From: CAYMCO01 sp964388955
GTDB lineage: Bacteria; Chloroflexota; Anaerolineae; Anaerolineales; E44-bin32
DNA: 64,000 nt
Assembly (NCBI GenBank): GCA_964388955.1
Contig: CAYMCO010000015.1
Span: forward strand, 44,853 to 108,852
Reading direction: 5' to 3'
The notes beneath the pieces were generated by a model. The model searched no databases and was not told where the DNA came from. It worked only from the letters and a program-made list of their open reading frames with translations. This document shows positions 1 through 6,940 of the stretch, one piece after another; position 1 is the stretch's first letter; every line of letters starts with the position of its first letter. The position numbers and the translations under genes are program-made.

Positions 1-2751
1 GACCGCCTGGGTGCGGTTGTTGACCGCGAGCTTGCCGTAGATGTTGCGGGTGTGAACCTTTACCGTATTATGGGAGAGAAACAATCTCCTGGCGATCTCG
101 CGATTCGTCAGCCCGCGGGCGATGAGCTCGAGCACCTCCAGCTCGCGATCGCTCAATGGCTCAACCAACCGTGATTGATCGACCCCGGTCCTCCCTAGAG
201 CGGCTTCAGTAGAGACATCAGGTGCAAACGCGGCAAGTAGGGTGCGAACGTACGCCTCCAGCCTGAGGGCATCCGGTCGTATCTTTCCCAACAATGATTT
301 CATCGGCGCACCCTCGCCGACAAATGCGTGCGCATATCCCTCCGGTTCCGCAAGATCGAGAGCCCGTCCCAGAGAGATGAGCGCTCGAGGGAGCTTGCCC
401 TGGGCTTGAAGCGCGAGCGCCTGAACCACCAGGATTTCGATCATGCTGCCGATTCTATTGCCATCCTCCGCAGCGTTCAGGAGGCGATCCAGCATTCCAA
501 GTGTATCGCCAATCAAACCCTCCGCGTGGGCTCTCTCATGCTCGGCGATCAATATCCTGGCCAGGGTGAGGTGCTCGAACTCGCACAAGTAGCTGGGATC
601 ATCGTGAACGGACAGGCCCGCCTGCCGCGCCCAAAGCAGGCCTTCGTCCAACTTGCCCTGTCTCAACTTCGTCCGGGCGACCAGCGCCGCCAGGGGGCGT
701 ATGTCGGGAATAGGATGCCGATAATATAGGCGTTGTGCCTCCTCCAGAATCCGCCCAACAGCCTCCAAGTTTCCAGCGGACTCCATCAATCGAGCCCGAG
801 CGAGCACCCAGTGTCGATACCAGGGGGGGAACGCCGGCAGCTCGCCTAGTTCCTCGCTATTCTCCAGATGCCGTCTGGCCGCTTCCAGATCACCCTGCTC
901 ATGGCACAGCTCACTCAACCCCAGATGCACGACCGCCATTTCCGGCAGAACGGGTTCCCCCCGCTCCGCAGCCAAATCCAGGAGCTGTATATAGGTTTGT
1001 TTCGCTTCGTTGAGACGGCCCTGGGCGATCATGATGTCCGCCAAATACGAGGTGAAGCTGATGACGAAAGGGAGCTTTCCTAGAAGCCGCATATAGGATA
1101 TGGCATCGGAGATCGCCCGGTGGGCCGCCTCCAAATCCCCGGTCGACCAGTATGCGAACCCCGGGAGGATGGCTGAGAGACTGCGCTCGAAATAGTCATC
1201 GTCAGGCAGGAGGTCGAGCGCCCGTTGAGCGTAGGACACAGTGCCGGCGACGTCTCCGAGCGCCTGAGTGAGATAGGCGCGTGCATTGGCTATGGATCCC
1301 GACAGTGATCGCCGTTCCTGCTCGCTCAGGGCTGCCGTGTGGCCCGATGGGGGATCGGATTGGTGATTTCTGGCTGCTGTTGAGTCCAACCATCGTTCGG
1401 CATCCCGCAGACGGAGGTCGGCGCCCTCCAGATCGCCGAAATCTATCAATGACCAGCCATAGCCCGCGCTGAGTAGAGGCCTGGAACGAACAACTTCGTC
1501 TGGAATGGCCTCCACCCATCGCAGCCAGTAGAGTCCCCCGTAGTTCATGTGCATTTCACGCCAGGCTGTTTCGGCCAAGCAGGCTGCTCGCTCATGATCC
1601 TTGGCTCTCAGAGCATGCTCTATCGCCTGCTCGGTGAACCTATTGGCCTCATACCACTCACTGGCCCTCAAGTGCAGGGTTGGTTGTTGTTGGGGTTGGG
1701 CTTGGCGCAAGCGTTGGCGCAATAGATCGGCGAAGAGATGATGATAGCGATACCAACGCCGCTCGTTGTCCAGGGGAACGACAAACAGATTCACATGCTC
1801 GAGATATTCAAGGATCTCCTGACCATTGTTCTGGCCGGTCAGGGCATCGCATAGTGACCCGTTCAGCCTCTCCAGAATCGCAGTCTGGAGCAGAAAGGCT
1901 TGAATGCCTTCCGATTGTTGATGCAGCACTTCTTCCAGCAAATAATCGAGCACGAGCCGGTGGCTGCCGGTAAACGATTTGATCAGTTCGCTCTTGTCTT
2001 CCTTGCCACGCAGTGAGATGGCAGCCAATTGCAGCCCCGCGATCCAGCCCTCCGTGCGTCTCTCGAGTGCGGCGATGTCTTCGTCCAGCAGATCCAACCC
2101 CATGACCTGGTTTAGGAATGCGGCAGCTTCGGCTGTGGTGAAGCGGAGATCCCCTGCGCGCAGCTCCGTCAACTGGTCAGCCACCCGCAGCTTTGCGATC
2201 GGCAACTCCGGGTCCATGCGTGTCAGGATGACGATGTGCATCTGTGGCGGCAAGTGTTCAAGGAAATAGGTGAGCGCCGCAATCACATCGGGCGCCTCGA
2301 TGTGATGGAAATCGTCCATGACCACGAGGGCCCGATTCTCGAAGCCCTCGAACTCGTTGATCAGAGCGGTGAGCACGGCCTCGGCCGGGGGAGGGTGCGG
2401 CGATTGGAGCATATCCAGCAGACGGCCTTTCTCGGGCGATTCAAGGCCCTTGACCCTGAGGAGTGCCGTGATCAGGTACGTCAGGAATCTGGCCGGATCA
2501 TTGTCCGCCTCGTCCAGCGAATACCAGGCAATTTGAAGGCGGTTCGGGTCTGAATCTCGGGAGTGGGCCCGGAGCATCTCCACCCATTCGCTGATGACCG
2601 AAGTCTTGCCGAAGCCGGCGGGGGCGGAGATAAGGATCAATCTACGATGCAATCCATCGTTCAAACGCTCGATCAGACGCGGCCGAGCAACGCGTTTGGA
2701 TCGAGCGGGCGGGACATACAGCTTCGTGTACAGGATCTCTTCGTCGGGCAC
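1..2751 (-). CDS. MalT-like ATP-dependent LuxR-family transcriptional regulator, 3' end off the window
   Basis: Large STAND-type activator. The frame is open from a GTG at 2751 to base 1, giving 917 visible residues with no stop, so only the last dozen or so residues are missing, judging from the paralogue at 6941-9703. Visible: Walker A APAGFGKT at about residues 43-50, a DDFHH Walker-B-like stretch, an NB-ARC/winged-helix region, a long TPR-like helical sensor, and a C-terminal LuxR helix-turn-helix at about 866-917 containing LTNREIARRLFLS. The start is GTG because AGGGGGG lies just upstream and a -10/-35 pair ends about 12 bases before it. In the MalT family, ligand and ATP binding to the sensor drives oligomerisation and activation; the ligand here is unknown. 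Nothing in the reading frame is broken. Confidence 0.93.
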   Translation of the reverse strand, partial: MPDEEILYTKLYVPPARSKRVARPRLIERLNDGLHRRLILISAPAGFGKTSVISEWVEMLRAHSRDSDPNRLQIAWYSLDEADNDPARFLTYLITALLRVKGLESPEKGRLLDMLQSPHPPPAEAVLTALINEFEGFENRALVVMDDFHHIEAPDVIAALTYFLEHLPPQMHIVILTRMDPELPIAKLRVADQLTELRAGDLRFTTAEAAAFLNQVMGLDLLDEDIAALERRTEGWIAGLQLAAISLRGKEDKSELIKSFTGSHRLVLDYLLEEVLHQQSEGIQAFLLQTAILERLNGSLCDALTGQNNGQEILEYLEHVNLFVVPLDNERRWYRYHHLFADLLRQRLRQAQPQQQPTLHLRASEWYEANRFTEQAIEHALRAKDHERAACLAETAWREMHMNYGGLYWLRWVEAIPDEVVRSRPLLSAGYGWSLIDFGDLEGADLRLRDAERWLDSTAARNHQSDPPSGHTAALSEQERRSLSGSIANARAYLTQALGDVAGTVSYAQRALDLLPDDDYFERSLSAILPGFAYWSTGDLEAAHRAISDAISYMRLLGKLPFVISFTSYLADIMIAQGRLNEAKQTYIQLLDLAAERGEPVLPEMAVVHLGLSELCHEQGDLEAARRHLENSEELGELPAFPPWYRHWVLARARLMESAGNLEAVGRILEEAQRLYYRHPIPDIRPLAALVARTKLRQGKLDEGLLWARQAGLSVHDDPSYLCEFEHLTLARILIAEHERAHAEGLIGDTLGMLDRLLNAAEDGNRIGSMIEILVVQALALQAQGKLPRALISLGRALDLAEPEGYAHAFVGEGAPMKSLLGKIRPDALRLEAYVRTLLAAFAPDVSTEAALGRTGVDQSRLVEPLSDRELEVLELIARGLTNREIARRLFLSHNTVKVHTRNIYGKLAVNNRTQAV

Positions 2752-2768
2752 GCGCCCCCCTGGTGCCC

Positions 2769-2797
2769 AGTATATATCCCGGGGAGCGGGTGTTCAA
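2769..2797 (-). promoter_or_regulatory. Promoter of the first MalT-like gene
   Basis: On the minus strand TTGAAC (2797-2792) and TATACT (2774-2769) are separated by exactly 17 bases. The predicted start site is about 12 bases before the GTG at 2751. The same layout (TTGAGC, 17 bases, TATACT, with a shared GGATATATACTG block) precedes the paralogue at 9703, which supports both calls. Confidence 0.65.
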
Positions 2798-2905
2798 GGC
2801 GTCATAACTCCAGCAATTCATGAAAACCGTTATCTGCTCTCCACACACAGGATGAACTGGAGGGCGTGAGCCCCACGGTCGCCCGAAACGCCAGGAGCAT
2901 CACGG

Positions 2906-3046
2906 GTGGACGCTGCCGCGGTTGTGCATATCAAAGATCGCGATCTGATCATCGGCCGCAAGCGGGGCTTTGAATTCATTGGACAAGCGGATCAGATCCA
3001 ATTCTCATACAATAGTCCATCGAGACGACTGAACATGGGCGAATGA
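2906..3046 (+). CDS. Small hypothetical ORF overlapping the LysE gene start
   Basis: A 46-codon GTG-started frame with protein-like composition (contains VVHIKDRDLIIGRKRGFEF). It ends in TGA at 3044-3046, overlapping the ATG at 3043-3045 of the LysE gene in the ATGA arrangement typical of translational coupling. No family is recognised. There is no good ribosome binding site, and an upstream in-frame stop limits the frame to about 60 codons. It could be a remnant or a chance frame; the coupling overlap is the only strong argument for it. Confidence 0.3.
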   Translation: MDAAAVVHIKDRDLIIGRKRGFEFIGQADQIQFSYNSPSRRLNMGE

Positions 3047-3690
3047 AAGACTGTGACATGGAGATAGAGCCGTTTGTTGAAGGCCTGGTTGCGGGCTACG
3101 GGATCGCGATCCCGGTGGGGGCGGTCGCGGTGTTGATCGTCAATACGAGCATTCAATGCGGCTTTCGGGTCGGATTCTTTGCTGGCGCCGGCGCGGCGAC
3201 CGCCGATTTCATCTACGCCATCCTGGCAGGCCTCGCCGGGGCCGCGCTGGAGCGGTTCCTTCACCCCGCCGCGGTGGCCCTGCACTTCACGAGCGGGATC
3301 GTGATCATCCTGCTGGCGGCATCCATCTTCCGCCGGGGTTTGGCGCGGCCAGGTGACGAGGAAGAGTCTGCACTGATCTGCGGACCGATGCGCATGTACT
3401 TGCAGTTCCTTGGCATCACAATCATCAACCCGCTCACGGTCGTGTACTTCACCGCCCTGATCCTTGGAAGCGATCCAAGGGAAGCGCTCAGCCCCTCAGC
3501 GGTTGGTCTCTTTGTGTTGGGAGTGGGCGTCGCCTCCCTTTCCTGGCAAACGTTTCTTGCAGGTCTGGGAGGGCTTGCCCGGGATCGACTGCCCCGTAGC
3601 TTCCGCCGGCTCACCGCCCTGGCCGGGGGTCTCTTGGTGGCGGTGCTTGGGTTGAGAGTCCTGGTTTCGGCGATGCTTGAATACACATAG
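3043..3690 (+). CDS. LysE-family amino-acid exporter
   Basis: Integral membrane protein of 215 residues with about six hydrophobic segments, the normal size for LysE/RhtB translocators, which export amino acids or related small metabolites across the cytoplasmic membrane. Visible: an N-terminal helix with a GIAIPVGAVAVLIVN stretch, the family's typical proline in helix 1, and a central FLGITIINPLTVVYF segment that matches the conserved NPK/NPL-like loop. The start at 3043 overlaps a small upstream frame; the next ATG at 3058 is an alternative, and neither has a strong ribosome binding site. The gene is alone on the plus strand between minus-strand genes. Substrate cannot be assigned. Confidence 0.82.
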   Translation: MKDCDMEIEPFVEGLVAGYGIAIPVGAVAVLIVNTSIQCGFRVGFFAGAGAATADFIYAILAGLAGAALERFLHPAAVALHFTSGIVIILLAASIFRRGLARPGDEEESALICGPMRMYLQFLGITIINPLTVVYFTALILGSDPREALSPSAVGLFVLGVGVASLSWQTFLAGLGGLARDRLPRSFRRLTALAGGLLVAVLGLRVLVSAMLEYT

Positions 3691-3761
3691 CCCGTCCCGC
3701 AAGGGTCGTTTGGAGCAGCTACTCTGGGGGCGGTGTGGATCCGAATCCGGACGGAGTGATC

Positions 3762-4040
3762 CTAATCGATCCGAATCGCAAGAATGGTGGTGTCATCGGA
3801 CAAGGGTGTTCCGCCTGCAAAACTATCCAATCGGTGCCTGATCTCTCGAATCGTATCGGCAGGGGATGCCAGATAGAGCCCCTCTACTATGTCTTGCAGG
3901 CGCCGCATTCCGAACATCTCCTCCGCCGGGTTGGTCGCCCCTACAAGCCCGTCGGTGTACATCAAGAGCAGGTCACCCGATCCCATCTGTATCGACCCTT
4001 CAAGACTCTTGGGGTTCAACCTCCTCACCCCTGGCAACAT
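3762..4040 (-). pseudogene. Remnant of a SpoIIE/PP2C-type serine phosphatase (C-terminal end only)
   Basis: The frame carries only the last 80 or so residues of a SpoIIE domain: GDLLLMYTDGLVGATNP, the conserved DG turn followed by the N of the family, and the closing SDDTTILAIRID strand. The metal-binding N-terminal aspartates and the central core are absent. The frame overlaps the 3' end of the preceding small gene (4000-4263), and its first ATG at 4040 lies inside that gene, so the phosphatase was evidently truncated at its junction with it. An active PP2C phosphatase is impossible from this piece alone. Confidence 0.7.
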
Positions 4041-4263
4041 GGATCACCGATATCAGCGGCAGTCCGAGAGAGTACAGCCGGCGCAGCATCCCGTGGAGGG
4101 CGGCCTGATCCAATGCCCCGGCCAAGGTTGTCACGGGGGGGCCATCCCCCTCGCGCTCAAAGCTGATCACCATCCCCTCCACCCATTCCGCTCCGCGCAG
4201 GTCGATCTCCCCAGGCACTCTGATCTCGTAGTTGGCGGGCTGATCCAGGGAAAGCTTCTTCAT
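4000..4263 (-). CDS. Small soluble protein of unknown function (87 aa)
   Basis: Starts at the ATG at 4263 (AGGGACC just upstream) and ends at 4000. The protein begins MKKLSLDQPANYEIRVPGEI and has an internal GPPVTTLAGALDQAALHGMLRRLYSLGLPLISV stretch of strand-helix pattern. My recollection is that similar 80-100 residue proteins lie beside dehydrogenase genes in Chloroflexota and actinobacteria; I give no function. It follows the medium-chain dehydrogenase by 13 bases, so it is the third gene of the 5959-to-4000 operon. A longer frame runs upstream to 4701 but is antisense-like, low-complexity and lies inside the dehydrogenase, so it was not used. Confidence 0.7.
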   Translation of the reverse strand: MKKLSLDQPANYEIRVPGEIDLRGAEWVEGMVISFEREGDGPPVTTLAGALDQAALHGMLRRLYSLGLPLISVIHVARGEEVEPQES

Positions 4264-4276
4264 GGTCCCTTTCAAT

Positions 4277-5227
4277 TCACATCTCGATGATGAGTTTGCC
4301 TTGAGTGTGCCCCCCTGCAAGTTGGTGCAGAGCGGATGGGAGCTCAGCGAGAGTATAGCACCGGCCAATCCACGGTCGGATTCTACCCCTCTCAAGGAGT
4401 TCTTTGATGATTCCGAGGTCCCCCTTGGTCGGCCGCTTTGGCTGCAGCGGCACCATCCTTCTGCCGGCACGCATGGACCGGATCCTTCCCACCACGGCAA
4501 GGGCTGGAGTGAACTCGGTCGTGATAAAGACGCCATGGGGCCTGAGGGCGCAGCGGCATTCGGCGAACGTGCGCTTCGCGGCGACATCAAAAATGAGGTC
4601 ATAGCGCCCGCCGTCTTGGGTGAAGTCGTCTTGTGTGTAATCGAGGGCGTGGTCCGCGCCCAACTCCTGCACCATTTCGAGATTGTCAGTGCTGCACACA
4701 CCGGTCACCTCGGCCCCGTAGGATTTCGCAATCTGCACTGCGAAGCTCCCCACGCCACCGGATGCCCCGTTGATCAGGGCCTTCTGCCCCTCCCTGATCG
4801 CCCCCACGTCCCGCAGCGCGTGCAGGGCTGTGGAGGCTGCCGCCCCAACAGCCGCAGCCGCCTCGAAGGTCAAACCCCCCGGTTTGAGCTGGATTTCATC
4901 CCTTTTGACACACGCATATTCGGCAAAGCACCCGTTGCCGGTGGACCCGAAAACCTCATCTCCCGGCTGGAAATCGGTTACACAGGGCCCAGCAGCCTCG
5001 ACCCGCCCGGCCAAGTCTATCCCCAGCACCTCGTGCTTCGGCTTGAAGAAACCGGCCATAATACGCGTGATAAATGGTGACCCGGTGAGGAAGTGCCAGT
5101 CGAGCCAGTTGACGGAAGCGGCATGGACTTTGACCAGGACCTCATTGACATCGACGGAGGGTACATCGATTTCCTGGAGCCGGAGCCCTTCGGGGGGGCC
5201 ATACCTATCGTAGACCATTGCCTTCAT
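4277..5227 (-). CDS. Zinc-independent medium-chain NAD(P)-dependent dehydrogenase (quinone-oxidoreductase-like)
   Basis: MDR-superfamily protein of 316 residues. The N-terminal GroES-like domain begins MKAMVYDRYGPPEGLRL. The Rossmann domain has the nucleotide motif GASGGVG at about 154-160 followed by a YGAEVTGV strand. Neither the catalytic-zinc pattern (GHE, CxGTD) nor the four structural-zinc cysteines is present, which places it with the quinone-oxidoreductase/enoyl-reductase branch rather than classical alcohol dehydrogenases; it probably reduces an activated carbonyl or alkene with NADPH. It sits between a DUF4386 gene (51 bases upstream) and a small unknown gene (13 bases downstream), apparently one operon. 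Confidence 0.88.
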   Translation of the reverse strand: MKAMVYDRYGPPEGLRLQEIDVPSVDVNEVLVKVHAASVNWLDWHFLTGSPFITRIMAGFFKPKHEVLGIDLAGRVEAAGPCVTDFQPGDEVFGSTGNGCFAEYACVKRDEIQLKPGGLTFEAAAAVGAAASTALHALRDVGAIREGQKALINGASGGVGSFAVQIAKSYGAEVTGVCSTDNLEMVQELGADHALDYTQDDFTQDGGRYDLIFDVAAKRTFAECRCALRPHGVFITTEFTPALAVVGRIRSMRAGRRMVPLQPKRPTKGDLGIIKELLERGRIRPWIGRCYTLAELPSALHQLAGGHTQGKLIIEM

Positions 5228-5278
5228 GGCGTTGCCGTGCCTTTCCCATTGGAGCCCTGCTTCAGCCTCAATCGCTCT

Positions 5279-5959
5279 TCAGACGGCACTCTCCCGGATA
5301 CCGAAGATCACGAGGTAGAAGCCCAAAATCAGTTCGAAAGCGACCATGGGCAACATCATGACCATGTTGGCGTTCTCTGGCAGATCGACGACCAATGCCA
5401 AGACAGAACCCAGAGCGAACACGACAGCACTGGCTACCCCGTAGATGGCCAGGGCGACGGGGATTACCCGGCCCTTGAGGAACAAGTAGTTGTTGAACAG
5501 GCTACCAATTGACAGGAAGACGAAGGAAGTCCAGACAGCCAACGTCGACGCAGCGATGAGAATCTGGCCAAGAATCTCGACATCCCCCATCCCGGCCGCG
5601 GACGATGTGATGGCTGAACGGCCCAATGTCAGCACCAGGTAGTCCGGAATCTTCGCCCCCGCCTGGAGCACAACCTCCGCGATCCGCCATCCCAAGGCAA
5701 GGAGGGCTAAGTAATGGTTGATGGGTCTCAGGACGACGTACAGCGAAAACGCCAGGGACATGACCGCGACCATGGCCAAGAAATCGATCGAGACGGCCGT
5801 CCGATATTGGACTGCGTTGGCTGCCACGAGGCCGAGAGTGCTGGGGATATCCGCTGCGTTGATAAGCTTACCCTTGAGCGCCAAGTTGGCCACAAGAAAA
5901 GCCAACACAGTCGATACATAGAGCGCACCAGTAATCCTGGAAACTCGCTTCCGGTCCAT
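5279..5959 (-). CDS. DUF4386 membrane protein
   Basis: Membrane protein of 226 residues with six to seven hydrophobic segments. The opening MDRKRVSRITGALYVSTVLAF and the later GLVAANAVQYRTAVSIDFLAM region match the DUF4386 pattern (a charged start, then an RI.GALY motif). The start is set by CAGGAGGCAGGA before the ATG at 5959. Function of the family is unknown. It is first in the operon with the dehydrogenase and the 87-residue protein. A second gene of the same general type is at 26438-27217. Confidence 0.85.
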   Translation of the reverse strand: MDRKRVSRITGALYVSTVLAFLVANLALKGKLINAADIPSTLGLVAANAVQYRTAVSIDFLAMVAVMSLAFSLYVVLRPINHYLALLALGWRIAEVVLQAGAKIPDYLVLTLGRSAITSSAAGMGDVEILGQILIAASTLAVWTSFVFLSIGSLFNNYLFLKGRVIPVALAIYGVASAVVFALGSVLALVVDLPENANMVMMLPMVAFELILGFYLVIFGIRESAV

Positions 5960-6101
5960 TCCTGCCTCCTGAACCGCGTTTCAACGCCTGCAAATTTCGA
6001 TTGGCCATATTGAGCATATCCGGAGAGTGGGGCCAGTGTCATACCTCCAAATCCTGCCCAACATGGGCGCAAACGAAATCTCAAATATGGCGATCCCGCG
6101 T

Positions 6102-6575
6102 TTAGATCTCCGGTCGTCGGAAGTAAGCCCGTCTTCCGATCAACAGAACCCCCGCTGCGATCACGCCCAGGAACAGGAAGAGATATGTCTGGAGGCAAGG
6201 GCCTGGCCAGTTCAGAATCGCAAGCTCATACGTCCCTTGAATGATCGCGTTGGCGATGAGCATGATCCCCCAGAAGAGCCCCAGCGCCCAAGCAAATCGC
6301 CTTCCCCGTCTGAGCTCGATGGCAAGGTAAATCCCCAGGATGCCGATCCACAGCTCTTCCCACAGCGGTTTGAGCATGCTCAGATTGAAGTATCCGAGCG
6401 CCGCCGGTTCGATGGTCCTGACATCGAACTGAGATCCGGCGTACTTCAGCCCGTGCTCGATGATGACGGTCCCTCCACTCAGCAAGAGCAGGGGCACGGT
6501 CCATAGGAGAAATAGGATCGAAAGGGCCATTATGACAATCCATACTAATCTGGAAGTTCCCTTCCCCGCGGACAT
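6102..6575 (-). CDS. Four-helix integral membrane protein of unknown function
   Basis: Start chosen at the ATG at 6575, which has GAGGAGA seven bases upstream; earlier in-frame ATGs at 6596 and 6590 lie before that site. The 157-residue product starts MSAGKGTSRLVWIVIMALS and has four predicted membrane segments, with a short loop (GGTVIIEHGLKYAGSQFDV) after the first and a C-terminal RRAYFRRPEI tail. I do not recognise the family. It lies 59 bases after a 38-residue single-helix protein on the same strand, so the two are probably cotranscribed. Confidence 0.72.
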   Translation of the reverse strand: MSAGKGTSRLVWIVIMALSILFLLWTVPLLLLSGGTVIIEHGLKYAGSQFDVRTIEPAALGYFNLSMLKPLWEELWIGILGIYLAIELRRGRRFAWALGLFWGIMLIANAIIQGTYELAILNWPGPCLQTYLFLFLGVIAAGVLLIGRRAYFRRPEI

Positions 6576-6634
6576 TGAGCTTCTCCTCATCTCCATCCCT
6601 TGGCATTTGATTCTGCCCCCACGATTTTCGAAGC

Positions 6635-6751
6635 CTACTCCCTCTTCTCCCGATAGACCGAGACGAACCAGAGCAGGCCGATGCCGGTGAAGAACGCTCC
6701 CAGCCCAGCAAATACATGAAAAAAGGCCGCGATGGCTTCGGATGCATCCAT
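6635..6751 (-). CDS. 38-residue single-pass membrane microprotein
   Basis: ATG at 6751 preceded by AAGGAGGAGAAC, an excellent ribosome binding site, and TAG stop at 6635-6637. The product starts MDASEAIAAFFHVFAGLGAF, continues as an uninterrupted hydrophobic helix (GIGLLWFVSVY) and ends with a charged YREKRE tail, the pattern of a one-helix protein with a cytoplasmic basic C terminus. It precedes the four-helix protein at 6102-6575. No family recognised; such proteins often act as small subunits or regulators of a neighbouring membrane protein. Confidence 0.65.
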   Translation of the reverse strand: MDASEAIAAFFHVFAGLGAFFTGIGLLWFVSVYREKRE

Positions 6752-6940
6752 GTTCTCCTCCTTCTCGTCGCGAGTTCTCGAAACGCGCGATGGGCCCCAA
6801 ACTGCGCCCACCCTTCAAATGCAGTCTAAGCACGACTAGACCGCGTGTCATACCCCGAAAGGACTATTCAAAGGGTTAATTCAATCCAATTCGAAGGGAA
6901 AAGAGCGAGATATTGAAAATCGAAGAATGGCGGCCAGCGA

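Noticed and set aside
4264..4701. N-terminal extension of the 87-residue protein up to 4701
   Set aside because: The added region is antisense-like and lies inside the dehydrogenase gene; the ATG at 4263 with AGGGACC is adequate.
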